From contig NZ_CP030064.1 in the NCBI RefSeq assembly GCF_003990725.2, positions 1,240,001 through 1,304,000 of the forward strand: a stretch of 64,000 nt of DNA, written 5' to 3'. Positions 52,983 to 62,464 of this stretch are shown here, in pieces. The DNA comes from Halorubrum sp. PV6. GTDB lineage: Archaea; Halobacteriota; Halobacteria; Halobacteriales; Haloferacaceae. The notes under the pieces were generated by a model. That model saw nothing but the letters and a program-made list of their open reading frames with translations. It was not told the origin of the DNA and ran no database searches. The first letter of the stretch is position 1. Each line of letters begins with the position of its first letter. Both the position numbers and the translations under genes were made by a program.

Positions 52983-53246
52983 ATGCCCGACACCGACACC
53001 ACCCAGCCAGACGACTCGGAGCCCGAGACCGTCGTCGACCGTCTCCGCAGCCACGTCAGCGAGAACCGCGGCGGGATGTTCTACGACCTCGTGTTCGCGC
53101 TCGTCTGGGTGACGAGCGTCTCGCTGCTGTACAACGGGCTGTTCACCGGCGCCCCGCAGTGGGTGTTGTACATGTTCATGCTCGCCGGGATCCCCGCGTA
53201 CTACGGCTTCTTCCTGTCGCTGTCGATGGCGAAAGAACAGGCCTGA
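52983..53246 (+). CDS. Small two-helix membrane protein
   Basis: 87 aa. Acidic N-terminus (~1-28), then FYDLVFALVWVTSVSLLYNGLF and VLYMFMLAGIPAYYGFFLSLSMAKE as two helices. It could be an accessory to the transporter operon (96 bp downstream of uspA, same strand) but this is only position. Family not recognised. Confidence 0.65.
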   Translation: MPDTDTTQPDDSEPETVVDRLRSHVSENRGGMFYDLVFALVWVTSVSLLYNGLFTGAPQWVLYMFMLAGIPAYYGFFLSLSMAKEQA

Positions 53247-53270
53247 TCCGCGCGCTCCCCGGACACCCCG

Positions 53271-53927
53271 TCAGGTGCCGAGCGCGCGAATGTCGGCCAC
53301 GTCGAGGAGCGACTCGTCGGGGTCGAGCGCGGTCCGGTAGGTCGCCCGCGCGACCGTCTCGACGGCGAGCGGGCGACGTTCGCCGAGCCGGTCGGCGATC
53401 GGCGGCGCGGACGCGACCAGTCGGAAGAGCCCGTCGACCGCTCGCGGACCGGGCGCGTCGCGGGAGCCGTACACGGGACCGGGACGAAGCGTCACCGCTT
53501 TTAAATCGAGCCCGGCGATCGCGGTCTCCGCTCGGCGTTTCGCCGTGAGGTAGGCGTTCCTGACGCCGGGCGGTTTCACCGACGCCGAGAGGAACACGAA
53601 CGCCTCGGCGCCGGCGCGCTCGGCTTCGAGGGCCGCGAGGATCGCGGCGTCGCCGTTGACGCGCTCGAAGGTCTTCCCCTCGGTCGGCGACTCGGTTATC
53701 GCGCCGACGGCGTGGACGACCGCGTCGGCGCCGTCGAGACGGCTTCGCCACGCGTCGGGGCGGAACAGGTCGGCGCTGGTCCACGACACCGCGTCGGCCC
53801 AAGGCGCGTCGATCGCCGGACGCCCGCCGCGGGAGACGCTTCGGACGTCGTGTCCGTCGCGGACCGCGAGCCGACACACCTCGCGACCGATAAACCCGCT
53901 GCCGCCGACGACGAGGAGGGTAGCCAT
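53271..53927 (-). CDS. NAD(P)-binding atypical SDR (NDUFA9-like)
   Basis: 218 aa. TLLVVGGSGFIGREVCRLAVRDGHDVRSVSRGG is the dinucleotide loop of extended/atypical SDRs, followed by VVHAVGAI, FVFLSASVKPP and YLTAKRRAETAI where the YxxxK pair sits (Y-L-T-A-K), then LRPGPVYGSRD. Substrate unknown; related proteins include complex I subunit NDUFA9 and quinone/sugar epimerase relatives. ATG 53927 chosen; the upstream frame is Arg-rich. Confidence 0.87.
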   Translation of the reverse strand: MATLLVVGGSGFIGREVCRLAVRDGHDVRSVSRGGRPAIDAPWADAVSWTSADLFRPDAWRSRLDGADAVVHAVGAITESPTEGKTFERVNGDAAILAALEAERAGAEAFVFLSASVKPPGVRNAYLTAKRRAETAIAGLDLKAVTLRPGPVYGSRDAPGPRAVDGLFRLVASAPPIADRLGERRPLAVETVARATYRTALDPDESLLDVADIRALGT

Positions 53928-54121
53928 ACCCGAGCGTCGGCGCCGAACGCCCTTGGCGTTTCGGTCGGTGGACGACCGGGATCGGCGGCGGGCGCGGCGT
54001 CGACCGTCTCCCGGCGAGCGCCCGTTTAGGGACGATGAGCCACGGATCGGACTGAATTCTCGTTGATAAACGCCGGACGCACACAACATTTATGTCCTAT
54101 TCGAGAGAGGGAGTAGACGCG

Positions 54122-54316
54122 ATGGCGACAGGCAAGGTCGACTTCTTTAACGACACTGGCGGCTACGGATTCATCGAGACTGACGACGCTGACGAGGACG
54201 TGTTCTTCCACATGGAAGACGTCGGCGGCCCGGACCTCGAAGAGGGACAGGAAGTAGAGTTCGAGATCGAGGAGGCGGACAAGGGGCCGCGCGCGACGAA
54301 CCTCACCCGGCTGTAA
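54122..54316 (+). CDS. cspA: Cold-shock-domain protein
   Basis: 64 aa, one cold-shock domain. RNP1-like GGYGFIETDD and RNP2-like VFFHMED bind single-stranded RNA or DNA. ATGGCGACAGGC at 54122 was chosen; an in-frame ATG ten codons upstream exists, but the ACATTTATG element (54085-54093) places the transcript start between them. Confidence 0.95.
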   Translation: MATGKVDFFNDTGGYGFIETDDADEDVFFHMEDVGGPDLEEGQEVEFEIEEADKGPRATNLTRL

Positions 54317-54369
54317 CCTCGACGACCCCTCGAATCGCTCTCGAAACGCGTTCCGCGTATATCACAGTC

Positions 54370-54432
54370 TCAGCGGCGGCGCTGGCGTTTTCAGCGGCGG
54401 CGCCGACGGTTTCAGCGGCGGCGCCGACGTTT
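54370..54432. repeat. 21-bp tandem repeat, three copies, in the promoter of the next gene
   Basis: Copies 54370-54390, 54391-54411 and 54412-54432, consensus TCAGCGGCGGCGCCGACGTTT with one to three changes. The last copy ends in GTTTT, forming the AT-rich element GTTTTACTC ~25 nt before the ATG at 54459, so the repeat multiplies the promoter-proximal unit. Confidence 0.9.
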
Positions 54433-54458
54433 TACTCGCCGAGCGGAAAGCGGTGAGC

Positions 54459-54998
54459 ATGGCCACGGTCGATCTCGAAGCCTTCGTCGCCGAGAACCTC
54501 GATCGCTACGACCAGACGCAGGGCGTCCTCCCGGACCGGCTCGCGTCGTTCGGCGACCGGTACCGGTCGCAGGGGTATCTGACGCGCGAGCAGCTGTACG
54601 AGATTGCCTACGAGTCGTCGACGCGAAGCGCGTACCACGTCGAGACGAACCCGGAGTCGCGGTGCCGCGAGGTGACGCGAAACGTCTGGGCAGTCGAGGG
54701 CGACTTCTCCGCCGTCCACCTGCTAACCGGGCTGTCGGGGTTTCAGGCGCCGACCGCATCGTGCGTGCTGGCGGCGCTCGACGGCGACAGCCACGCGGTG
54801 GTCGACACCCGCGTGTGGGCGTCGCTGGAGCGTCTCGGCTACGTCGACGGCCGCAAGGAGTCGTTCGACGCCGCCGACTACGTGACGATGATCGAGCCGA
54901 TCCGTGAAATTGCAGAGGAGACCGGGCACGCGCCGGTCGACGTGGGGTACGCGCTGTTCGCGCACGACGCCCACGTGCGAGAGGGGACGCTCCACTAG
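54459..54998 (+). CDS. Conserved hypothetical, possible HhH-type DNA-glycosylase-like fold
   Basis: 179 aa, mostly helical. FGDRYRSQGYLTREQLYEIAYESSTRS is followed by LTGLSGFQAPTASCVLAALDGDSHAVVDTRVWASLERLGYVDG. The latter resembles the G-[IV]-x-x-x-T-A-x-x-[IL]-L and D-x-R-V-W pattern of helix-hairpin-helix glycosylase-like proteins, including the Asp at the catalytic position. Resemblance is by eye and not certain. Not an operon member; single gene with a repeated promoter segment. Confidence 0.6.
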   Translation: MATVDLEAFVAENLDRYDQTQGVLPDRLASFGDRYRSQGYLTREQLYEIAYESSTRSAYHVETNPESRCREVTRNVWAVEGDFSAVHLLTGLSGFQAPTASCVLAALDGDSHAVVDTRVWASLERLGYVDGRKESFDAADYVTMIEPIREIAEETGHAPVDVGYALFAHDAHVREGTLH

Positions 54999-55020
54999 GG
55001 CGGCCTCCGGGGGCGGCTGT

Positions 55021-55971
55021 TTATAAGTCGAACTCGACGCCGGTCGCGTCGGTCGAGTACTCCCAGAGCCGTTCGGCGTCGGGACGGCTGTACGACGCGT
55101 CGTTCGACCGACCGATGGTCGGATGTCCGCGCATGTTCATCAGGCCGCCCGGCTCGACGTAGGCGCCGCCGTCGACGTCGGCGGTGGCCGCGTACAGCAT
55201 GGGCTCGGCGCCGACGTCGGCGTCCTGTCCGAGGACGGCGTTGGCGGCTTTCATGCCTACTTTCATCAGGGGGTTGCCGCTCTCGGCCGCGGTCCGCATC
55301 TGGAGGTTCGTGTCGGTGTAGCCGGGGTGACAGGCTATGCTGCGGACGCCGAGGTCGTCGTCCGCCGCGTCGATCCGGCGCTGGAGCTCGTAGGCGAACA
55401 GCAGGTTCGCGAGCTTGCTCCGGCCGTACGCCTTCCACTTGCCGTACGACCGCTCCCAGTTGAGGTCCGAAAAGTCCATCTCGCCCTGCTCGTGGGCGCC
55501 CGACGACTGCGTGACGACGCGGGCGACGCCCTCGACTCCCTCGGCGGCTTTTAAAAGCGGGAGGAGGCGGCCGGTGAGCGCGAAGTGGCCGAGATGGTTG
55601 ACGCCGAACTGCGTCTCGAAGCCGTCCTCGGTCTCGCTCCGGGGGATCGCCATCACGCCGGCGTTGTTACAGAGGACGTCGACCGCGTCGTAGTCGGCTT
55701 CGAGTCCGTCCGCGAACGCCGCCACCGAGTCGAGCGACGCGAGGTCGCACTCGCGCACGTCGAGCGCGCCCGCCACGTCGCCGCCGGCGTCGGCCCGGAT
55801 CTCGTCGGCGGCGCGCTCGGCGCGCGCCATGTTCCGACACGCCATCACCACGGTGGCGCCCTTCGCGGCGAACGCGCGCGTTCCCTCGTAGCCGAGGCCG
55901 CTGTTCGCGCCGGTGACGACCACCGTCTTCCCGTCTACGTTCGGCATCGCCGCGGCAGTCCAGTCTGTCAT
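55021..55971 (-). CDS. Short-chain dehydrogenase/reductase (WWOX/retinol-dehydrogenase-like)
   Basis: 316 aa. TVVVTGANSGLGYEGTRAFAAKGATVVMACRN (TGxxxGxG), DVLCNNAGVMAIP (NNAG), VTQSSGAHEQGEMDF and Y-G-R-S-K (catalytic YxxxK, in KAYGRSKLANLLFAYEL). Likely NADP-dependent; the substrate is unknown. Ends D-L-stop spelled GAC TTA TAA within a TTATAA island. Confidence 0.9.
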   Translation of the reverse strand: MTDWTAAAMPNVDGKTVVVTGANSGLGYEGTRAFAAKGATVVMACRNMARAERAADEIRADAGGDVAGALDVRECDLASLDSVAAFADGLEADYDAVDVLCNNAGVMAIPRSETEDGFETQFGVNHLGHFALTGRLLPLLKAAEGVEGVARVVTQSSGAHEQGEMDFSDLNWERSYGKWKAYGRSKLANLLFAYELQRRIDAADDDLGVRSIACHPGYTDTNLQMRTAAESGNPLMKVGMKAANAVLGQDADVGAEPMLYAATADVDGGAYVEPGGLMNMRGHPTIGRSNDASYSRPDAERLWEYSTDATGVEFDL

Positions 55972-56140
55972 GGGCGATACCAGGGGCGTCACGGGGAGAA
56001 ACCTGTCGGCGGGATCGACCGTTTCCGCCTCCGCGGGCCGCTCGTGAACGAGCCACCGAGACGCCGTCTGTCGCCCGACTCCACTTTCACCTCGCTGCCG
56101 GTGCGTTTTTAGGTGCTTCGGCGAAATGAGTAGACACTGA

Positions 56141-58579
56141 ATGACGTCCTTCCAGTCGACGATCGGCGACGAGGAGGGGATCGCGGAGGAGCTGGCCGAG
56201 GGTCAGCGCGAGATCTCCATCGCCGAGTTCTTCGAGAAGAACAAACACATGCTCGGGTTCGACTCGGGCGCCCGCGGGCTCGTCACCGCCGTCAAGGAGG
56301 CGGTCGACAACGCGCTCGACGCGACCGAGGAGGCCGGCGTCCTCCCGGACATCTACATCGAGATCGAGGAAGTGGGCGATTACTACCGGCTCGTCATCGA
56401 GGACAACGGGCCGGGCATCACCAAAGAACAGCTCCCGAAAGTGTTCGGGAAACTCCTGTATGGGAGTCGGTTTCACGCCCGTGAGCAGTCACGTGGCCAG
56501 CAGGGAATCGGGATCTCAGCGGCTGTACTGTACTCTCAGTTGACTTCCGGCCAGCCCGCGAAGATCACCTCACGGCCCAAGGGGCAGTCGCGCGCGCAGT
56601 ACTTCGAGCTCATCATCGACACCGACACGAACGAGCCGGAGATCAAGGCGGACGAGGAGACGACGTGGGACCGCCCCCACGGCACCCGGATCGAGTTGGA
56701 GATGGAGGCGAACATGCGCGCCCGCCAGCAGCTTCACGACTACGTGAAACACACCGCGGTCGTCAACCCCCACGCGCGGATCGAACTGCGGGAGCCCGGC
56801 CTCGACGAGCCGCTGAAGTTCGAGCGCGCGACCAACGATCTGCCGGCGGAGACCGAAGAGATCCGCCCGCACCCGCACGGCGTCGAACTCGGCGCGCTGA
56901 TCAAGATGCTGGAGGCGACAGAGTCGTACTCGCTGTCGGGCTTCCTTCAAGAGGAGTTCACCCGTGTCGGCAAGAAGACCTCCGAGTCGGTCATCGACAA
57001 CTTCCGTGACGTCTACTACGGCCGGGAACTCGCGTGGGCGCCGCCGAAGGCGCACGGCGACCGCGACGTGGCGGCCGCGGTCGCGGAAGCGGTCGCCAAC
57101 AAGGGGAAGACGGCGACGACCGCCTTCTCTGAGGGAGTCGCGGAGACGGTCGGAAGCAACGACCGGCTCTCCCGCGCCGAGCTCGCGACCATCGTCGAGA
57201 ACATCGCGGAGACGGTCGCGGCGGACACGGGCAAGACGTTCGGCGAGACCGTCCGCGAGAACGCGGTCGACGCGGCGTGGCAGGCGATAACCGGTGCCGG
57301 CGACGACGAGGAGTCCGACGGGGACGCCGACGGGGAGTCGCCCCTCGTCCCCGACGCCTACGCCGTCGTCGACGAGGCCACGTCGACGCGGAAGGACGAC
57401 GCGACGGTCCAGGCGATGGCCGACGCGCTCGCGCGCCGCTTCGAGAACCTCGACGGCGACGCGTTCCGAGTCGCGCTCGACGACCTCGAACACCTCGTCG
57501 CGGACGCGGCCACCTTCGTCGGCGAGCAGCACGAGGCGACCTTCGGCGAGACCGCCCGCGAGAACGTCGTGGAGGCGTTCTGGTCGCGGGCCCGGACGGT
57601 CCCGGACGACCCCCCGAAAGTGAACGCGATTGCGGGCGACCGCGACGCCGCGGCCGACCTGCTCGAAGCGATGCGGTCGACCGACATCCTCGCGCCGCCG
57701 ACCGACTGCCTCGCGCCGATCACGGCCGAACTGGTCGAGGCGGGGCTGCGGAAGGAGTACGACGCCGACTTCTACGCGGCGGCGACCCGCGACGCGGAGG
57801 TCCACGGGGGCGACCCGTTCATCGTCGAGGCCGGCATCGCGTACGGCGGTGAGATTCCGGCGGAGGGGTCGGTCGAACTGCTCCGGTTCGCGAACCGCGT
57901 CCCGCTGGTCTACCAGCGCGGCGCCTGCGCGACCACGGACGTGATCAAACAGATCGGGTGGCGAAACTACGGGTTAGACCAGCCCGGCGGCTCGGGGCTC
58001 CCGAACGGGCCGGCCGTCATCAGCATCCACGTGGCCTCCACGAACGTCCCGTTCACGAGCGAGTCGAAGGACGCGCTCGCGAACGTCCCGGCGATCGAAG
58101 ACGAGATCGAACTCGCGGTGCGGGAGGCCGCCCGCGACCTCAAATCGTACCTCAGCAAGCGGCGCTCGATGCAGCAGCGCCGGGAGAAACAGGACGTGTT
58201 AGGACGTATCCTCCCCGAGATGGCCGACAAGGTCTCGGAGGTCACGGGTCGCCCGCGTCCCGACATCGACGGCGCGCTGGCGCGGATCATGAACAACGTC
58301 AGCGTCGAGCGCGAACAGAACGGCGAGACGGTGACGCTCGTCGTGGAGAACCACTCCGACGTCACCGAGAACCTCGATATCACGGACATCGTCTCCGTGG
58401 AACCGACCGACCTCTCCGACGGGACGGTCGTCGACATGGACGGCGAGTGGTTCGTCCAGTGGAAACCCGAGGTGCCCTCGGGCGACGAGCGGGAACTGAC
58501 CTACACGATCGACGGCGACGCCGACTTCGAGGTCAGCGTCGGCGGCGTGGAAACGGAGAAACTCACGGTGAACGCGTAA
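56141..58579 (+). CDS. top6B: DNA topoisomerase VI subunit B
   Basis: ATPase subunit of the archaeal type IIB topoisomerase. 812 aa. GHKL/Bergerat ATPase: N-box [42 protein letters not shown]-box [10 protein letters not shown], then the H2TH and transducer domains with [18 protein letters not shown]. An insertion of ~180 residues (~305-485: repeated [14 protein letters not shown] / [14 protein letters not shown] units plus an acidic loop) enlarges the H2TH region relative to Sulfolobus Top6B (~530 aa). The ATP-lid codons are unusually A/T-ending (56459-56584). Stop abuts the top6A start. Confidence 0.97.
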   Translation: MTSFQSTIGDEEGIAEELAEGQREISIAEFFEKNKHMLGFDSGARGLVTAVKEAVDNALDATEEAGVLPDIYIEIEEVGDYYRLVIEDNGPGITKEQLPKVFGKLLYGSRFHAREQSRGQQGIGISAAVLYSQLTSGQPAKITSRPKGQSRAQYFELIIDTDTNEPEIKADEETTWDRPHGTRIELEMEANMRARQQLHDYVKHTAVVNPHARIELREPGLDEPLKFERATNDLPAETEEIRPHPHGVELGALIKMLEATESYSLSGFLQEEFTRVGKKTSESVIDNFRDVYYGRELAWAPPKAHGDRDVAAAVAEAVANKGKTATTAFSEGVAETVGSNDRLSRAELATIVENIAETVAADTGKTFGETVRENAVDAAWQAITGAGDDEESDGDADGESPLVPDAYAVVDEATSTRKDDATVQAMADALARRFENLDGDAFRVALDDLEHLVADAATFVGEQHEATFGETARENVVEAFWSRARTVPDDPPKVNAIAGDRDAAADLLEAMRSTDILAPPTDCLAPITAELVEAGLRKEYDADFYAAATRDAEVHGGDPFIVEAGIAYGGEIPAEGSVELLRFANRVPLVYQRGACATTDVIKQIGWRNYGLDQPGGSGLPNGPAVISIHVASTNVPFTSESKDALANVPAIEDEIELAVREAARDLKSYLSKRRSMQQRREKQDVLGRILPEMADKVSEVTGRPRPDIDGALARIMNNVSVEREQNGETVTLVVENHSDVTENLDITDIVSVEPTDLSDGTVVDMDGEWFVQWKPEVPSGDERELTYTIDGDADFEVSVGGVETEKLTVNA

Positions 58580-59665
58580 ATGACGAGTGAAAGCGACGCA
58601 CGAGACCAACTCATCGACCTGGCCGCGGACTTCTACGACCAGTTCGCCGACGGGACGATCCCGGAGATGGAACTGCCGACGCGAACGAAGAGCAACATCC
58701 AGTACGACACCGAGAGCGGCGTCTGGACCTACGGCGACCGCACCTCGACCCGCAGCGCCAACTCGGTGCGGGGCGCCCGCAAACTGCTGAAGGCCGCGTA
58801 CACGATCGAGTTCCTCGCGAACCAGCTCGACGAAGACCGCTCGTCGACCCTGCGTGAGCTGTACTACCTCTCCGAGTCGTGGGACAACGACGAGGCGCAG
58901 TTCTCCTCACAGGACGAGTCGAACGACCTCGTCGAGGACTTGGAGATCGTCACGGGCGTCACCCGCGAGGACTTCCACATGCGTCCCGAGGAGTCCGGCG
59001 CGACTCTGATGGGACCGCTCCTCATCCGCGAGCAGACGCGGCGCGGGGAACGCGAGATCCACTGTCAGGAGGACGTGGGGGCCGGCGGCTATCAGATCCC
59101 CAACAACCCGGACATGATCGAGTTTCTCGACGACGACATCGACTTCGCGCTCGCCGTCGAGACCGGCGGGATGCGCGACCGACTCGTCGAGAACGGGTTC
59201 GACGAGGAGTACAACTGCCTGGTCATTCACTTAAAAGGCCAGCCGGCGCGGGCGACCCGTCGGATCACCAAGCGCGTCCACGACGAACTGGACGTGCCCA
59301 TCGCCGTCTTCGCCGACGGCGACCCGTGGTCGTACCGGATCTACGGCTCCGTGGCGTACGGCTCGATCAAGTCCGCACACCTCTCGAAGTACCTCGCGAC
59401 GCCGGAAGCGCAGTTCGTGGGGATCCAGCCCGAGGACATCGTCGAGTACGACCTGCCGGCCGACCCGCTGGCCGACTCCGACATCAACGCCTTGGAGTCG
59501 GAGCTCGAAGACCCGCGCTTCCAGACCGACTACTGGGAAGAGCAGATCGAACTCCAACTCGACATCGGCAAGAAGTCCGAACAGCAGTCGCTCGCGAGCC
59601 GCGGGCTCGACTTCGTCACCGACACGTACCTCCCCGAGCGGCTCGACACGATGGGCGTGCTGTAA
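58580..59665 (+). CDS. top6A: DNA topoisomerase VI subunit A
   Basis: Spo11-like DNA-cleaving subunit. 361 aa. Catalytic Tyr in [13 protein letters not shown] (Y95 or Y96), Toprim acidic residues in [15 protein letters not shown] and [20 protein letters not shown]. Starts directly after the top6B TAA, so the A2B2 enzyme is made from one mRNA. gyrB and gyrA, which follow top6 genes in some haloarchaea, are not present here. Confidence 0.97.
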   Translation: MTSESDARDQLIDLAADFYDQFADGTIPEMELPTRTKSNIQYDTESGVWTYGDRTSTRSANSVRGARKLLKAAYTIEFLANQLDEDRSSTLRELYYLSESWDNDEAQFSSQDESNDLVEDLEIVTGVTREDFHMRPEESGATLMGPLLIREQTRRGEREIHCQEDVGAGGYQIPNNPDMIEFLDDDIDFALAVETGGMRDRLVENGFDEEYNCLVIHLKGQPARATRRITKRVHDELDVPIAVFADGDPWSYRIYGSVAYGSIKSAHLSKYLATPEAQFVGIQPEDIVEYDLPADPLADSDINALESELEDPRFQTDYWEEQIELQLDIGKKSEQQSLASRGLDFVTDTYLPERLDTMGVL

Positions 59666-59689
59666 CGGGGGTCGACCGCCCCGAGCGCG

Positions 59690-59926
59690 TCAGTCGTCGG
59701 CGTACCGTATCTCCTCGATTTCGCGGCGCTCGCCGTCCGGATCGTCGCCCGCGTATTTATAAACGACACCGTCGGTCTCGTCGGCGGCCGCCTTGTGTGA
59801 GCCGTCACAGAGCGGCTTCGAGTCCGAGAGGCCGCACTGACAGACGTACAGCGCCCCGTCGTCGCCGGCGTCGGACTCGTCGAGGACGGCCGGTCCCTTC
59901 GCGTCGTGCGTGATTTCGCGCGCCAT
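59690..59926 (-). CDS. CDGSH iron-sulfur domain protein
   Basis: 78 aa. CQCGLSDSKPLCDGSHKAA gives three Cys and one His that hold a redox-active [2Fe-2S] cluster as in mitoNEET-type domains. N-terminus lacks a membrane anchor, so it is soluble. Role in Fe-S or redox handling is inferred. Convergent with top6A. Confidence 0.93.
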   Translation of the reverse strand: MAREITHDAKGPAVLDESDAGDDGALYVCQCGLSDSKPLCDGSHKAAADETDGVVYKYAGDDPDGERREIEEIRYADD

Positions 59927-60031
59927 ACGTGTCTGTTGCTACCGAGACACATACCAGTTGTGGCGACGGTGACAGGAACGCGGTACTCGCCCCGCCGCAA
60001 CCCCCTTGAGCGTGGGTCGCGTACGTGGGGT

Positions 60032-60451
60032 ATGAGCGAGACCGACGATCAGCCGCCGGCCGATCCCAAGACGCTGTCCGACGAGGAGTGGCGCGAACGG
60101 CTCTCCGACGAGGCGTACCGCGTGTTACGCGAGAGCGGCACCGAGGCGAAGTTCTCCGGCGAGTACGTCGACCACCATCCAGACGACGGAGAGTACCGGT
60201 GTCGGGGCTGTGGCACCGTCCTGTTCGACGCCGAGACGAAGTACGAGTCCGGCTGCGGCTGGCCCGCCTTCTACGCCGCCGAGGAGGAGTCGGTGACGAC
60301 GACGCTCGACACGAGTCACGGAATGTCCCGCACCGAGGTCCGCTGTGCGAACTGCGACTCGCACCTCGGCCACGTGTTCGACGACGGCCCCGAGCCGACG
60401 GGGAAGCGCTTCTGTATCAACTCGGTCGCGATGGAGTACGACGAGAGCTGA
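60032..60451 (+). CDS. msrB: Peptide-methionine (R)-S-oxide reductase
   Basis: Reduces methionine-R-sulfoxide in proteins. 139 aa. Zn ligands in CRGCG and CANC, W-P-A-F in SGCGWPAFYAA, and catalytic Cys in RFCINSVAMEY. The extra Cys in the SGCGWP segment may resolve the sulfenic acid. ATG 60032 follows GTGGGGT; upstream codons in frame are antisense to the CDGSH gene. Confidence 0.96.
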   Translation: MSETDDQPPADPKTLSDEEWRERLSDEAYRVLRESGTEAKFSGEYVDHHPDDGEYRCRGCGTVLFDAETKYESGCGWPAFYAAEEESVTTTLDTSHGMSRTEVRCANCDSHLGHVFDDGPEPTGKRFCINSVAMEYDES

Positions 60452-60495
60452 CCGCGTCGCGGGTCGGGCCGGTAATTTTGTAAAGCGGTCGTCGA

Positions 60496-61233
60496 CTACG
60501 CCAGCGGGAGCCTGACGACGAACACCGCGCCCTTCGGCTCGTTGTCCTCGACCCACACGTCGCCGCCGTATATCTCGACGAGCGACCGGACCAGGTACAG
60601 TCCGATCCCGGCGCCCGGACTGTCGAGCCCCTTCTCCCCTTTGCCGAATATCTCGTCGCGCTGTGGTTCGGGGACCCCCGGTCCGTTGTCGGCGATGCGT
60701 ACCTCGGCGACGTCGGCCGCCTCGTCGACGCTCGCCGAGACCGTCACCTTCGGCGGCGTCTCGTCGTTGTGCTGGATCGCGTTCCGGAGGATGTTGCGGA
60801 ACACCGAACTCAGCATCTCGTCGGCGACGACCTCCCGGTCGGGGAACGACCCGTCGACGGTGAAGACGGCCTCGGAGTACGCCGATCGGACCTCTTCGAC
60901 CTGCTGTGAGAGGACCCGGCTGAGCGAGATGTGGCTCGGCTCGGTCTCCTCTCTGAGCAGCACCTCCGCGAGGTCACGGACGGTCGTGGTAAGCGAGACG
61001 GCGCTGTCGGTGTTCTTTTTGATTATCTCTAAGTACTCTTTGCCCTCCTCGTCGACGTGGTCGTCGAGGAGTTCGGCGTACGCGCCGACGAGTTGGAGGT
61101 CGTTCCGGATGTCGTGGCGCATCACCTGATTCAACAGCTGGAGGTCGTCCCGCTGGCGTTTGAGATGCTCCTCGGGGTTCGTCTCGGTGCCGAGGGTCGC
61201 GCCGCTCGCCTCGGAACCTGCATCCTCACTCAT
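60496..61233 (-). CDS. Cytosolic sensor histidine kinase without input domain
   Basis: 245 aa. HisKA-like part with phospho-acceptor His in MRHDIRNDLQLVG (near residue 40), then HATPase_c: N-box NILRNAIQHND, G1 IADNGPGVPE, G2 GAGIGLYLVRSL. Only ~30 acidic residues precede the H-box, so sensing must be by a partner or the ATPase alone. No response regulator is adjacent. ATG 61233 chosen because a TATATAAAA-like box (61258-61266) sits at leaderless distance; ATG 61242 is the alternative. Confidence 0.88.
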   Translation of the reverse strand: MSEDAGSEASGATLGTETNPEEHLKRQRDDLQLLNQVMRHDIRNDLQLVGAYAELLDDHVDEEGKEYLEIIKKNTDSAVSLTTTVRDLAEVLLREETEPSHISLSRVLSQQVEEVRSAYSEAVFTVDGSFPDREVVADEMLSSVFRNILRNAIQHNDETPPKVTVSASVDEAADVAEVRIADNGPGVPEPQRDEIFGKGEKGLDSPGAGIGLYLVRSLVEIYGGDVWVEDNEPKGAVFVVRLPLA

Positions 61234-61300
61234 ACGTTCCATACACGGAGCGTGTAGTTTTATATGCCGGTTGTGCGCGACCGAACGCCCCGCCGCCCCG

Positions 61301-62455
61301 TTAGACCCCCTCGTCGAGCAGTTCGCGGGCGATGATGTTCTTTTGGATCTCGGTGGTGCCCTCGTAGATCTGGGTGATCTTCGCGTCGCGGTAGAGCCGT
61401 TCGACGTCGTGGTCGTTGACGAAGCCAGCGCCGCCGTGGACCTGAACCGCCTCGTCGGCGACCTCGACCGCCGTCCGCGAGGCGAACTCCTTGGCCATCG
61501 ACGCCAGCGCCGTCAGGTCGCCCGCCTCGTTGTCGACCGCCCACGCGGAGCGGTAGGTGAGCCACCGGGCGGCCTCGGTGTTCGTGTGCATCTCCGCGAG
61601 CTTGTGTTTGATCGCTTGGAAGTCCGAGATGGACCGGCCGAACTGCTCGCGCTCCTCGGCGTACTCCAGCGCGCGCTCGGCGGCGCCGCGGGCGATGCCG
61701 ACGCCCTGCGCGGCGACCGCGGTGCGGGTCTCGTCGAAGAACTGCATGAGCTGGAGAAAGCCCATCCCGCGCTGGCCGATCAGGTTCTCCTCGGGGACTC
61801 TCACGTCGTCGAACCGCAGTTCGGCGGTGTCGCTCGCGCGGATGCCGAGCTTCCCGGTTATCTTGTCGCGGCTGAGCCCCTCGCGGTCGCCCTCGACGAG
61901 GATCTGCGAGTAGCCGGAGTAGCGGTCGTCGATGTCGGGGTCGGTCTCGCAGACGACGACGAAGTAGTCGGCGACGGTCCCGTTGGTGATCCACATCTTC
62001 GAGCCGTTTATCACCCACTCGTCGCCGTCCTTCTCCGCGCGGGTCGCCACGCTCGTCACGTCAGATCCGGCCTGCGGCTCCGAGATGGCCGACCCCATCA
62101 CGGCGTCGCCCGCGGTGACCTCCGGGAGGACGCGCTCTTTCTGTGCTTCCGTGCCGAACTCCATCAGCGCCTCGGCGCCGAACCCGGCGCTTGAAACGCA
62201 GAGGCCGATTCCGGGGTCGGCGGCGAACAGCTCCTCGGTGAGGATGGCGTTTTCGAGCGAGGAGTAGCCGACGCCGCCGTACTCGACCGGGACGTGGGGC
62301 GCGAGCAGCCCCATCTCGGCCGCTTTGTCCATCACCTCGTGCGGGTACGACTCCTCAACGTCGTGATCGGTCGCGACCGGCCGGATCTCCTCGTCGGCGA
62401 ACTTCCGTACCTCCTCGCGGAGCTGTCGTTGTTCGTCTGTTAACTGGAACTCCAT
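61301..62455 (-). CDS. Acyl-CoA dehydrogenase
   Basis: FAD enzyme forming trans-2-enoyl-CoA. 384 aa. Seen: AAEMGLLAPHVPVEYGGVG, AISEPQAGSDVTSV (FAD-binding), WITNGTVADYFVVV, QVHGGAGFVNDHDVERLYRDAKITQIYEGTTEIQKNIIARELL with the catalytic Glu in YEGTTEI. Chain length specificity not readable. The stretch 62465-62482 just upstream is a palindrome and may be its operator. Confidence 0.93.
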   Translation of the reverse strand: MEFQLTDEQRQLREEVRKFADEEIRPVATDHDVEESYPHEVMDKAAEMGLLAPHVPVEYGGVGYSSLENAILTEELFAADPGIGLCVSSAGFGAEALMEFGTEAQKERVLPEVTAGDAVMGSAISEPQAGSDVTSVATRAEKDGDEWVINGSKMWITNGTVADYFVVVCETDPDIDDRYSGYSQILVEGDREGLSRDKITGKLGIRASDTAELRFDDVRVPEENLIGQRGMGFLQLMQFFDETRTAVAAQGVGIARGAAERALEYAEEREQFGRSISDFQAIKHKLAEMHTNTEAARWLTYRSAWAVDNEAGDLTALASMAKEFASRTAVEVADEAVQVHGGAGFVNDHDVERLYRDAKITQIYEGTTEIQKNIIARELLDEGV

Positions 62456-62464
62456 GCCGAGACC

